Part shown: piece after piece, positions 8,408 through 17,112 of the stretch
Layout: each line of letters starts with the position of its first letter
How positions within the stretch are numbered: the stretch's first letter is position 1
Source: Maribacter spongiicola
Lineage (GTDB): Bacteria > Bacteroidota > Bacteroidia > Flavobacteriales > Flavobacteriaceae
Direction of reading: 5' to 3'
NCBI RefSeq assembly: GCF_004364165.1
Contig: NZ_SOAY01000018.1
Span: 30,057 to 94,056, forward strand
Length of the DNA stretch: 64,000 bases
Translations under genes and position numbers: made by a program
Notes under the pieces: generated by a model
What the model was told of the DNA's origin: nothing
Seen by the model: the letters and a program-made list of their open reading frames with translations, nothing else
The model's database searches: none

Positions 8408-10470
8408 TAAAAAATAACAACCAGTACATAAATAGAGAGATAAGTTGGTTATGGTTCAACGAACGGGTTTTGCAAGAAAGTGCAGATAAAAATGTGCCGT
8501 TAATTGAGAGACTTCGATTTTTAGGTATTTTCTCTAATAATTTAGATGAATTTTTTAAAGTGCGTTACGCAACGGTTAAGCGTATTGTTGAAGCTGGTAA
8601 GACCGGTAAAAGTGTGCTGGGTGGTGAGAAAGCTAAAGATCTTTTAGATGAGATTACAAATATTGTAATAGAGCAGCAAACTAAAAGTTTAACGATTCTT
8701 AGAAGAATTGAACATGAGTTAGAGGGTAAGAATATCTTTATAATTCAGGAAACGGAATTAAATGACAACCAAAAGGAGTTTGTAAAAGCCTATTTCTTGA
8801 AAGAGGTAAGTCCACAATTAATGACCATCATTTTAAACGATCTCACTCGTTTTCCAACCTTAAAAGATACTGCAGCATATTTGGCAGTAAAAATGGTTAT
8901 TAAAAGTGAAGAAAGTAAGAAAGAGAAACGATATGCATTGATAGAAATCCCGAAGGGAATAGACCGTTTTGTGGTATTACCAGATGAAGGCGAAAAGAGC
9001 TATATCATTATTCTAGATGATTTGATCAGGTATTGTTTAGATAATATTTTTACCATGTTCGAGTACGAATCTATTTCGGCACACATGATAAAAATAACTA
9101 GAGATGCCGAATTGGATATAGATAATGACCTAAGTAAAAGTTTCATTGAAAAAATATCATCAAGTGTAGAGCATAGAAAAATAGGTGATCCAGTTCGTTT
9201 TGTATATGATAAGAGTATAGGTAGAGATACCCTAGCTTTCCTAAAAGAAAAAATGAATATTGAGGATACGGATAGTGTAATACCTGGCGGTAGATATCAT
9301 AACCGTAGAGATTATATGGGCTTTCCTAGCTTAGGTAGAAAAGATCTTTTGTACGATAAGATTGTCCCACTACCAGTAAAAGGATTGAGTGTAGAAGGTA
9401 GTATACTAGAAAGTATTGCGAAAAAAGATTATTTGCAATACACTCCGTATCACACCTTTACCTATATCTTAAAGTTTTTACGTGAAGCTGCTTTAGATCC
9501 CAAAGTTCGAACTATAAAAATTACGGTATATAGGTTGGCAAGTGATTCTCAAATAGCTGCATCATTAATAAATGCGGTTAAAAATGGAAAACAAGTAACC
9601 GTACAAATAGAACTTCAAGCCCGTTTTGATGAGCAGGCTAATATTGAATATGCAGAGCAATTACAGGCAGAAGGTGTAAAACTGATTTTCGGAGTACCAG
9701 GCTTAAAAGTACATAGTAAAATTTGTATGATAGAGCGCGAAGAAGCAGGGTCTTTAAAAAGATACGGATTTGTTAGTACAGGTAATTTCAACGAATCAAC
9801 TGCAAGAATCTATACAGATTTTACCTTGTTTACTGCAGATGAAGCCATACTAAAAGAATTGAACAAAGTTTTCGATTTCTTTGAGACGACGTATAAAATT
9901 AACAAATACAAACATCTTATAGTTTCGCCGCATTATACCAAGAATGCGTTTATGAAATTAATTGATAATGAGATTGCAAATGCCAAACAGGGTAAAGTAG
10001 CTTTTATCAAAATAAAAATGAACAGTTTTACCTCCTATAAAATGGTAGATAAACTGTATGAGGCAAGTAGGGCAGGGGTAAAGATCCAGTTGATCATAAG
10101 AGGTATATGTTGCTTAATACCCGGTGTTGAGGGCATGAGTGAAAACATCGAGGCTATTAGTGTTATTGATAAATTTTTAGAGCATACACGCCTTTTTGTT
10201 TTTGCCAATGGAGGAGATGCAAAAATATATATATCATCTGCAGATTGGATGACCAGAAACCTAGATTATAGAGTAGAGGTAGGTTGCCCAATTTATGATG
10301 TAGACATAAAAAAAGAGCTGATGGATACTTTTGACATTTGTTGGAAAGACAATATGAAAGCTCGTATTTTTAATGAAAAACAAGATAATGCCTATAGAAA
10401 GACAACCATGCCTAAAATTAGGTCACAGTTTGCTACTTATGAGTATTATGCGAATAAACTAAAATCTTAA
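8404..10470 (+). CDS. ppk1: Polyphosphate kinase 1
   Basis: 688 residues from the ATG at 8404, which overlaps the preceding stop and matches the usual PPK1 length. An ATG at 8344 would add 20 unrelated residues. Order: N-terminal helical domain (INREISWLWFNERVLQE, NNLDEFF), head domain, then two phospholipase-D-like catalytic domains with the autophosphorylated His in LKVHSKICMI and the second conserved His in FLEHTRLFVF. Polymerises the gamma-phosphate of ATP into polyphosphate, reversibly. The next gene is a Ppx-type phosphatase. Confidence 0.96.
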   Translation: MIKNNNQYINREISWLWFNERVLQESADKNVPLIERLRFLGIFSNNLDEFFKVRYATVKRIVEAGKTGKSVLGGEKAKDLLDEITNIVIEQQTKSLTILRRIEHELEGKNIFIIQETELNDNQKEFVKAYFLKEVSPQLMTIILNDLTRFPTLKDTAAYLAVKMVIKSEESKKEKRYALIEIPKGIDRFVVLPDEGEKSYIIILDDLIRYCLDNIFTMFEYESISAHMIKITRDAELDIDNDLSKSFIEKISSSVEHRKIGDPVRFVYDKSIGRDTLAFLKEKMNIEDTDSVIPGGRYHNRRDYMGFPSLGRKDLLYDKIVPLPVKGLSVEGSILESIAKKDYLQYTPYHTFTYILKFLREAALDPKVRTIKITVYRLASDSQIAASLINAVKNGKQVTVQIELQARFDEQANIEYAEQLQAEGVKLIFGVPGLKVHSKICMIEREEAGSLKRYGFVSTGNFNESTARIYTDFTLFTADEAILKELNKVFDFFETTYKINKYKHLIVSPHYTKNAFMKLIDNEIANAKQGKVAFIKIKMNSFTSYKMVDKLYEASRAGVKIQLIIRGICCLIPGVEGMSENIEAISVIDKFLEHTRLFVFANGGDAKIYISSADWMTRNLDYRVEVGCPIYDVDIKKELMDTFDICWKDNMKARIFNEKQDNAYRKTTMPKIRSQFATYEYYANKLKS

Positions 10471-10482
10471 AAAAGTACTCTT

Positions 10483-11373
10483 TTGAAGATAAGAAAATTT
10501 GCGGCGATTGACATAGGCTCCAATGCTATTCGGTTGCTTACACATAACGTTATTGAAGATAAGGGTAAAAGAACCCAATTCAGAAAAAGTTCTTTAATTA
10601 GAGTGCCTGTACGACTGGGCGAAGACTCATTTACAGTAGGTGAAATTTCTGAGATAAATGAAAAACGGTTAATAAGTACCATGAAAGCTTTTAAACTGCT
10701 AATGGAAGTTGCAGGAGTTGAAAAATATAGAGCTTGTGCTACATCTGCAATGAGAGAAGCCAATAATGGTAATGAGATAATTAAAAAAATTGCTTTAGAA
10801 TCAGGTATTCAAATAGATTTGATAGATGGTAAGCAAGAAGCAGCTATAATAGCCGCGACAGATTTAAAGAGTCTCATTAAAGAGGATCAATCTTATCTGT
10901 ATATAGATGTTGGTGGCGGTAGCACAGAATTCACTCTATTTTCAAATGGGAAAATTCAAGTTTCTAAGTCGTTTAAATTAGGTACAGTTAGACTTTTGAA
11001 TGATATGGTAAAGCCTGAGACTTGGAATAAGTTAGAAGTATGGATTAAGTTAATTCTGAAAGATAAACCCAAGTTATCCATAATTGGTTCAGGTGGTAAT
11101 ATTAATAAGTTGCATAAGATTTCAGGAAGAAAAGAAGGCGAACCCTTATCATATATTTGGTTAAACGCTCAATATCATTTTTTAGATAGCCTAAGTTATG
11201 ATGATCGTATATCAGAGCTAGGATTAAATCCAGATAGGGCAGATGTTATCATACCGGCAACCAAAATTTTTCTATCAGCTGCCAAATGGAGTGGCGCTAA
11301 GAAAATTCATGTTCCTAAAATCGGACTTTCAGATGGTATAATTAAAGATTTATACAATTCTGAAAATAAGTAA
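10483..11373 (+). CDS. Ppx/GppA-family exopolyphosphatase (TTG start)
   Basis: 296 residues, the short two-lobed form lacking a C-terminal HD extension. The ASKHA phosphate loops DIGSN (10-14) and IDVGGGSTEF are intact, and the NAIRLL context fits Ppx/GppA. The start must be TTG at 10483: the DIGSN loop lies ten codons in and the next in-frame ATG is far inside the domain. It follows ppk1 by 12 bp, giving synthesis and breakdown of polyphosphate in one unit. Could alternatively prefer pppGpp. Confidence 0.9.
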   Translation: MKIRKFAAIDIGSNAIRLLTHNVIEDKGKRTQFRKSSLIRVPVRLGEDSFTVGEISEINEKRLISTMKAFKLLMEVAGVEKYRACATSAMREANNGNEIIKKIALESGIQIDLIDGKQEAAIIAATDLKSLIKEDQSYLYIDVGGGSTEFTLFSNGKIQVSKSFKLGTVRLLNDMVKPETWNKLEVWIKLILKDKPKLSIIGSGGNINKLHKISGRKEGEPLSYIWLNAQYHFLDSLSYDDRISELGLNPDRADVIIPATKIFLSAAKWSGAKKIHVPKIGLSDGIIKDLYNSENK

Positions 11374-11381
11374 TTTGAGAT

Positions 11382-11963
11382 TTAACCGTGAATAGATTCT
11401 TTGGTTCCTAAATCTTTCATGATTTGAGCTTCATATTCTAGAAGGCTGTCCCATTTTTTATTCACCTCTTCTAATTCCCCATATTTACGGGCAAATTTTA
11501 AGAACATAGTGTAATGTCCGGCTTCACTTATCATTAATTTATGATAGAATTCGGCTAATTTTTTGTCTTCTAACTCTTCGGATAATAATCTAAATCGCTC
11601 ACAACTGCGCGCTTCAATTAATCCTGCGTACAATAATCTATGAACCAATTGTGTAGTTCTGCTTCCTCCTTTTGGAAAGAATTTGATTAGTTCAATAACA
11701 TAATCATCTTTACGATCTCTGCCTAAAGTATTGCCGCGTTTTAATATAAGGTCATGCACCATTTTAAAATGACCCATTTCTTCTCTAGATAACGCTACCA
11801 TTTCTTCAACAAGCTCGGTATATTCAGGGAAAGATACAATTAGCGATATGGCGGTACTAGCGGCTTTTTGCTCACAATACGCATGATCAGTAAGTATTTC
11901 ATCAATATTTTTCTCTACAATATTTACCCATCTTGGATCAGTAGGTAATTTTAAGCCTAGCAT
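11382..11963 (-). CDS. miaE: MiaE-like tRNA hydroxylase
   Basis: 193 residues. Ferritin-like diiron four-helix bundle with carboxylate/His ligands in ACEQKAAS-like (YCEQKAAS), REEMGHF, EARSCERF and SEAGHY segments, matching tRNA-(ms2io6A)-hydroxylase. MiaE hydroxylates the isopentenyl group at A37 of tRNA with O2. Convergent with ppx (8-bp gap) and divergent from the ebo cluster. Confidence 0.9.
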   Translation of the reverse strand: MLGLKLPTDPRWVNIVEKNIDEILTDHAYCEQKAASTAISLIVSFPEYTELVEEMVALSREEMGHFKMVHDLILKRGNTLGRDRKDDYVIELIKFFPKGGSRTTQLVHRLLYAGLIEARSCERFRLLSEELEDKKLAEFYHKLMISEAGHYTMFLKFARKYGELEEVNKKWDSLLEYEAQIMKDLGTKESIHG

Positions 11964-11977
11964 AGTTTACTTTTTTT

Positions 11978-12009
11978 CAAAATTAGAAAAGATTTCGAGA
12001 CCGAGCCAA
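11978..12009 (-). promoter_or_regulatory. Candidate promoter of miaE
   Basis: Minus-strand TAATTTTG (11978-11985) matches TAnnTTTG, with TTG 21 bp upstream (12007-12009). The ATG at 11963 lies 15 bp downstream of the -7 box. Confidence 0.5.
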
Positions 12010-12050
12010 TTATAATCAAGAACCTAGACAACTTACTGCTGAATAATAAT

Positions 12051-12058
12051 TATTTTTG
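12051..12058 (+). promoter_or_regulatory. Candidate -7 element for the ebo operon
   Basis: TATTTTTG matches TAnnTTTG, 25 bp before the eboA ATG. No clear TTG was seen at the -33 distance. It is the only good candidate before the six-gene run. Confidence 0.45.
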
Positions 12059-12082
12059 ATGTAAAGTCAATCTTATTACAAA

Positions 12083-12934
12083 ATGCACAATCAAAAAGAT
12101 ATTCAAGATATTTTAATACAATTTGGAACACCAGAAAGTGTTAGTTGGTTAAAGGGTAAAATTGAGAAGTTGGCTGGTGATAAATCTTCAAAAGATTTAT
12201 TCATGACCTATAGCTTGCTAAATGTAAAATTTGATACTACAAACCTAATTCCATTTAAAAAATTAGATACTGAAAGTGCTAGTTATTTCAGCGCACATAG
12301 AGCAAATATGCTACAAGTAGCACGTATCTATTTGTTGTCAGAAGTACTAGGGCATGATGAGGAATATTATACGCCTAAGGTGGCAAACATTATACAGGTG
12401 GCTGATACAAGTGAATTGGAAACCTTTTTGAAATACTTGATTTTGTTACCCAATCCCGAAGCTTATAAACAAACAGCGGTTGAAGCTTTAAGAACGAACA
12501 TTGCTACCATTTTTGATTCAATTTCATTGAACAACCCATATCCGGCAAAATATTTCAATGATCAACAATGGAATCAGATGTTTTTAAAAGCTGCATTTAT
12601 GGAGCGAGATCTTTCGCAAATAGAATCTGTTGATGAAAGGGCAAATGCTGATTTAACTAGAATAATATCTGATTATGCACATGAAAGGTGGGCTGCAGGT
12701 AGAAAAATAGACCCATTATTTTGGAGACCCGTTTCCAAATTTTTGAATGATGAGCTTTTAAAAGACATGAAGACACTTTTAAATAGTGATGATGCAACAG
12801 AAAATAATTCAGGAGCCCTTTGTTGTTATTATTCAGAAAATGATAAGGCATTGGCTCTGTTAAATAGTAAACCAGAGCTAAAACATAAAATAGCAGAAGG
12901 ACATATAACTTGGAATACGATTAAACAACAATAG
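12083..12934 (+). CDS. eboA: EboA-family protein
   Basis: 283 residues, soluble and largely helical, with no recognisable catalytic motif. The N-terminal region (FGTPESVSWLKGKI) and the strictly ordered downstream genes (TatD, UbiA, DHQS-like, TIM barrel, phosphodiesterase) identify it as EboA, the first gene of the ebo cluster known from cyanobacteria, Pseudomonas, Bacteroidota and a rickettsial endosymbiont of algae. Its own activity is unknown. Only one base separates its stop from eboB. Confidence 0.85.
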   Translation: MHNQKDIQDILIQFGTPESVSWLKGKIEKLAGDKSSKDLFMTYSLLNVKFDTTNLIPFKKLDTESASYFSAHRANMLQVARIYLLSEVLGHDEEYYTPKVANIIQVADTSELETFLKYLILLPNPEAYKQTAVEALRTNIATIFDSISLNNPYPAKYFNDQQWNQMFLKAAFMERDLSQIESVDERANADLTRIISDYAHERWAAGRKIDPLFWRPVSKFLNDELLKDMKTLLNSDDATENNSGALCCYYSENDKALALLNSKPELKHKIAEGHITWNTIKQQ

Positions 12935-12935
12935 A

Positions 12936-13844
12936 ATGGAAGATAAAATGATGATTATTGACCCGCATGTTCACATGACGTCAAGAACAACAGATGATTA
13001 TGAAGCAATGGCAGCAGCGGGAGTTGTAGCAATAATAGAACCTTCATTTTGGTTGGGTCAACCTAGAACCCAAGTTGGTTCTTTTCAAGATTACTTTAGT
13101 AGTCTTGTTGGTTGGGAACCTTTTAGAGCTAGCCAATTTGGTATTAAGCATTATTGCACTATTGGCTTAAATTCTAAAGAAGCCAACAATGAGGCTTTAG
13201 CGGAACAAGTTATAGAATTGTTGCCTTTATACTTACATAAAGAAAATGTAGTTGCCATTGGTGAAATTGGTTATGATGACCAAACACCCGCCGAAGACAA
13301 GTTTTTTAGAATGCAATTAGAAATGGCTAAAGAATTGGATATGACGGTTCAGGTACATACACCTCATCGCGATAAGAAAGCCGGTACTATTAAAAGTATG
13401 GAAGTTTGTTTAGAACACGGTTTAGATCCTGCTAATGTAATTATTGACCATAATAACGAAGAAACGGTCAAAGAAGTTCTTGAACGCGGATTTATAGCTG
13501 CATTTACTATTTACCCAAAAACAAAAATGGGCAATGAGCGTATGGTAGAAGTAGTGAAGAAATTCGGTAGTTCTAATATTATCGTAGATAGCTCTGCAGA
13601 TTGGGGTGTAAGTGATCCATTGGCAGTGCCGAAAACAGCTTCTCTAATGTTGAAAAGAGGTATTTCTATGGAAGATGTAAGAAAGACCTGTTACCAAAAT
13701 GCTTTAGATGCTTTTAGCAAAAATGGTAAAATGAAAGAAGCGCATTGGTTACAGCCAGACAGCATTAATCAATCGCAATTATTTAATGATAATAGTGTTT
13801 TAAGAGGTCAGAAACCAAGAATAGACGAAGACCAAATTACCTAA
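12936..13844 (+). CDS. eboB: EboB, TatD-family metal-dependent hydrolase
   Basis: 302 residues. Amidohydrolase/TatD TIM barrel: DPHVHM at the N-terminus supplies the first metal-binding His pair, followed by GEIGYD, VHTPH, IIDHNNEE and a late DSSADWG segment, all in the usual order. The start at 12936 (MEDKMM) is one base after the eboA stop; an ATG at 12951 is also possible. In the ebo cluster it presumably hydrolyses an intermediate or removes a protecting group; the substrate is unknown. Confidence 0.87.
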   Translation: MEDKMMIIDPHVHMTSRTTDDYEAMAAAGVVAIIEPSFWLGQPRTQVGSFQDYFSSLVGWEPFRASQFGIKHYCTIGLNSKEANNEALAEQVIELLPLYLHKENVVAIGEIGYDDQTPAEDKFFRMQLEMAKELDMTVQVHTPHRDKKAGTIKSMEVCLEHGLDPANVIIDHNNEETVKEVLERGFIAAFTIYPKTKMGNERMVEVVKKFGSSNIIVDSSADWGVSDPLAVPKTASLMLKRGISMEDVRKTCYQNALDAFSKNGKMKEAHWLQPDSINQSQLFNDNSVLRGQKPRIDEDQIT

Positions 13845-13845
13845 A

Positions 13846-14745
13846 ATGAAAGAAAAGTTAATGGGTTTTGCGCGTTTGGCAAGACCCGCAAATTTGCCAA
13901 CTGCAGCAGCAGATATTTTGGCGGGTATTGCTATAGCATTATATCTAAAAAATATAGAGGCGCTTAAATTTTTAACAGATCAAAGCGGTGATGTACTTCT
14001 TTTGGTATTCTCGTCTGTTGCTTTATATGCCGGTGGAGTTGTTTTTAATGATGTATTCGATGCAGAATTAGATGCTATTGAAAGGCCGGAAAGAGCGATA
14101 CCAAGCGGATTAGTGCCTAAGCGTGAGGCAATTTATTTCGGAACTATATTAATGTTGATAGGCGTTACCTTGGCATTCAAGTGTAATATGCTTGCAGGGA
14201 TAATATCCGTAGTCTTGACTATTGCTATTTTAACGTATGATGGGTATTTTAAGCAATTCGGTTTCGCAGGTCCTTTGAACATGGGTGTTTGCCGTGGTTT
14301 AAATCTTTTAATGGGAATGTCTGTTTTGGGCTTGCTCTCTCATTGGTACATAGCGCTAGTGCCTGTAGTTTATATTTTTGCCATTACATTAATAAGTAGG
14401 GGCGAAGTCCATGGAAATAATAAAAAACACATTGTGTGGGCAGGTATATTATATACAATAGTTATACTATCTATTACGTTAATTGTAATGCAACAGAAAG
14501 ACAATGTGATAGTCTTATTGCCGTTCTTAATTTTATTCGGGTATTTGATTTTTAAACCTTTATTAAAAGCCTATAAAGAAAACTCACCTAAGAATATAAG
14601 GAAGGCGGTAATGGGCGGTGTATTATCACTTGTTGTAATGAACGCTTGCTGGGTAGCCGGTTTTTCCAATTGGTATTTAGCATTAGCGGTTTTGTTGTTA
14701 TTACCAGTATCAATGTTGTTATCAAAATTATTTGCTGTAACATAA
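13846..14745 (+). CDS. eboC: EboC, UbiA-family prenyltransferase
   Basis: 299 residues with about eight to nine hydrophobic helices. The first Asp-rich motif NDVFDAELDAIERPERAIPSG binds prenyl diphosphate through Mg2+; the second region LTYDGYFKQFG is shorter than in UbiA. SRGEVHGNNK in a central loop is typical of the EboC branch. It would attach a polyprenyl group to a polar acceptor at the inner membrane. One-base gap after eboB; six bases before eboD. Confidence 0.88.
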   Translation: MKEKLMGFARLARPANLPTAAADILAGIAIALYLKNIEALKFLTDQSGDVLLLVFSSVALYAGGVVFNDVFDAELDAIERPERAIPSGLVPKREAIYFGTILMLIGVTLAFKCNMLAGIISVVLTIAILTYDGYFKQFGFAGPLNMGVCRGLNLLMGMSVLGLLSHWYIALVPVVYIFAITLISRGEVHGNNKKHIVWAGILYTIVILSITLIVMQQKDNVIVLLPFLILFGYLIFKPLLKAYKENSPKNIRKAVMGGVLSLVVMNACWVAGFSNWYLALAVLLLLPVSMLLSKLFAVT

Positions 14746-14751
14746 AATCAT

Positions 14752-15912
14752 ATGCAATTACAACCAATAAAACAGTCTTTTCAAGTGCAATACGATTATC
14801 AATTGTACTTTACCTCGGGACTATTTGCTTTAGAGAATCCGTTATTCGAAAAATTAATTGCGGATTATAAGAGCTTTGAACCTGTCAAAATTTTGTTTGT
14901 GTTGGATGACGGAGTTAAAAATCATCATCCTGCATTAATAAATGAGATTGAAGCTTATTGTAAAAAAAATCAGCAAACTATAAAGTATACCAATACCTTG
15001 GTATTACCAGGTGGCGAGCAAGTTAAAAATAGCGATACAGCTATTGAGTCTGTTTTAAAAGGAGTCAATGAAAACAAAATTTGTCGTCATTCATTTGTAG
15101 TTGTTATAGGTGGTGGTGCGGTAATTGATATGGTCGGTTATGCAGCTGCAATTGCACACAGAGGTGTTAAGTTGATACGAATACCTACTACAGTATTATC
15201 TCAGAACGACTCTGCAGTAGGGGTAAAGAACAGTGTAAACGCTTTTAAAAAGAAAAATTTTTTAGGAACATTTGCTCCCCCTTTCGCAATTATCAACGAC
15301 AGTAATTTTCTAGAAACTTTAGAGCAACGCGATTGGATTTCCGGTATTTCTGAAGCCATAAAAGTTGCTTTAATTAAAGATAAAACCTTTTTTAAATATA
15401 TAGCAGATAATGCAGCAGCTTTGAAAAATAGAGAAATGGAACCCATGCAATATGTAATTTATAAATGTGCAGAAATGCATATGCATCATATTGCGCAAGG
15501 TGGTGATCCTTTTGAATCAGGTTCATCAAGACCTTTAGATTTCGGACATTGGGCAGCCCACAAAATGGAATTCATGACTAATTATGAATTGCGACACGGT
15601 GAGGCAGTAGCAAAAGGTATTGCGCTAGATGTGACTTATGCTCAATTAACCGGTTTAATTTCAGAGGGAGATTTACAGCATATTTTAGACGTTATGATTG
15701 CTATCGGTTTTGATCTTTCTCTTCCGGTAGAAAGCAGTGTAGAAATTCAGTCTTTGTTAGATGGTATAGAAGAGTTTAGAGAGCATTTAGGGGGTCAGTT
15801 GACAATTACCCTAATTTCTGATTTAGGCGTTAAGCATGACGTTCATACTATCGATATGGAGTTAATGTCACAAGCAATTACAAAGTTGAACCATCAATTC
15901 GCTTTAAATTAA
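14752..15912 (+). CDS. eboD: EboD, 3-dehydroquinate-synthase-like sugar phosphate cyclase
   Basis: 386 residues, slightly longer than AroB. NAD-binding GGGAVIDMVGYAAA at about 120-133, then metal ligands Glu201 (ISEAIK), His266 (DFGHW) and His282 (LRHGEAVAKG); the 16-residue gap between the two His is as in DHQ synthase. The DHQS signature NFGHTxGHA is replaced by DFGHWAAHKME, so it probably cyclises a substrate other than DAHP. Related sugar phosphate cyclases make cyclitols. It is not expected to be the shikimate-pathway enzyme. Confidence 0.87.
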   Translation: MQLQPIKQSFQVQYDYQLYFTSGLFALENPLFEKLIADYKSFEPVKILFVLDDGVKNHHPALINEIEAYCKKNQQTIKYTNTLVLPGGEQVKNSDTAIESVLKGVNENKICRHSFVVVIGGGAVIDMVGYAAAIAHRGVKLIRIPTTVLSQNDSAVGVKNSVNAFKKKNFLGTFAPPFAIINDSNFLETLEQRDWISGISEAIKVALIKDKTFFKYIADNAAALKNREMEPMQYVIYKCAEMHMHHIAQGGDPFESGSSRPLDFGHWAAHKMEFMTNYELRHGEAVAKGIALDVTYAQLTGLISEGDLQHILDVMIAIGFDLSLPVESSVEIQSLLDGIEEFREHLGGQLTITLISDLGVKHDVHTIDMELMSQAITKLNHQFALN

Positions 15913-15917
15913 GTTCA

Positions 15918-17111
15918 ATGCAGCTAAAAGAAAACCTTCATTTAACCTATTGTACAAATATTCATCCTGGTCAAGATTGGAAAAGTACTTTCGAGAGTAT
16001 AAAAAAACATGTGCCGGGAATAAAACAAGAAGTTTCAAAAGAACAACCATTTGGTCTGGGATTGCGATTATCTAATAAAGCAAGTGAAGAACTTGATTTG
16101 GAAGATAATATGTCCGATTTTAAAAAATGGCTAGATTCCAACAATCTATATGTTTTCACCATGAACGGATTCCCTTATGGTAATTTTCATGATGAACGTA
16201 TAAAAGATAAGGTGCATGCTCCTGATTGGACTACCGATGATCGATTAAAATATACAAAACGATTGTTTCGTCAATTATCCGAATTAATTCCGGTGGGAAT
16301 GAATGGCGGAATTTCGACTTCTCCGATCACCTATAAATATTGGCATAAGACAGAAGGTGAAATAAAGGATGCATTTGAGGTTGGTGCTAAAAATATGCTA
16401 GAGGTTGCCAAACAATTGTTTGAAATTGAGCAAGCTACAGGAACCTATTTGCATTTAGATATAGAACCAGAGCCAGACGGGTTATTAGAAAATAGCGATG
16501 AGGTTTTGCTTTTTTATTCCGATTATTTAATGCCTTTAGGAATTACTTATTTTGAGCAAGAATCAGGTTTGAGTCCGGATGCAGCAGAAGCTTTAATTAA
16601 AAAGTACATTACGGTTTGTTATGATGTTTGCCATTTTGCATTGGCTTATGAAGAACCTACAGATACCTTTGCTAAGTTTAAAAAGGAAAATATACGAGTA
16701 GGAAAAATTCAAGTAAGTGCCGCGTTAAAAATTCTTTTTGGTGGTGGCAATGATGAGGTTATTTGGGAACAATTGTCTCAATTCAATGAGCCAACCTATT
16801 TGCATCAAGTAACCGAAAAGGTGAATGGCAAAGTAAAAACCTATAGCGATTTACCTTTGGTTCTGGAAGGGGAAAGAAATCATAAAGAACTACGTGCGCA
16901 TTATCACGTTCCTATTTTCTTGGAAAAATATGGGCAACTGTTCTCTACGCAAGATCATATTTTAAAAACGATGGATTATATTAAATCTAATCCAGTATCA
17001 GAACATTTGGAAATTGAAACCTATACTTGGGATGTACTTCCTTCAGATTTAAAACAAGATTTGTCAGTATCTATAATTAGAGAAATAGAGTGGTTTAAAT
17101 CACACATGTAA
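15918..17111 (+). CDS. eboE: EboE, metabolite-traffic TIM-barrel protein
   Basis: 397 residues, no membrane segments. Xylose-isomerase-like TIM barrel features: LTYCTNIHPG at the N-terminus, HLDIEPEPDG and CYDVCHFALAYEE carrying probable metal-binding Asp/Glu/His residues. This arrangement is characteristic of EboE, implicated with the other ebo products in delivering a precursor metabolite to the periplasm in cyanobacteria. Enzymatic activity not established. Five-base gap after eboD, one-base gap before eboF. Confidence 0.87.
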   Translation: MQLKENLHLTYCTNIHPGQDWKSTFESIKKHVPGIKQEVSKEQPFGLGLRLSNKASEELDLEDNMSDFKKWLDSNNLYVFTMNGFPYGNFHDERIKDKVHAPDWTTDDRLKYTKRLFRQLSELIPVGMNGGISTSPITYKYWHKTEGEIKDAFEVGAKNMLEVAKQLFEIEQATGTYLHLDIEPEPDGLLENSDEVLLFYSDYLMPLGITYFEQESGLSPDAAEALIKKYITVCYDVCHFALAYEEPTDTFAKFKKENIRVGKIQVSAALKILFGGGNDEVIWEQLSQFNEPTYLHQVTEKVNGKVKTYSDLPLVLEGERNHKELRAHYHVPIFLEKYGQLFSTQDHILKTMDYIKSNPVSEHLEIETYTWDVLPSDLKQDLSVSIIREIEWFKSHM

Positions 17112-17112
17112 T

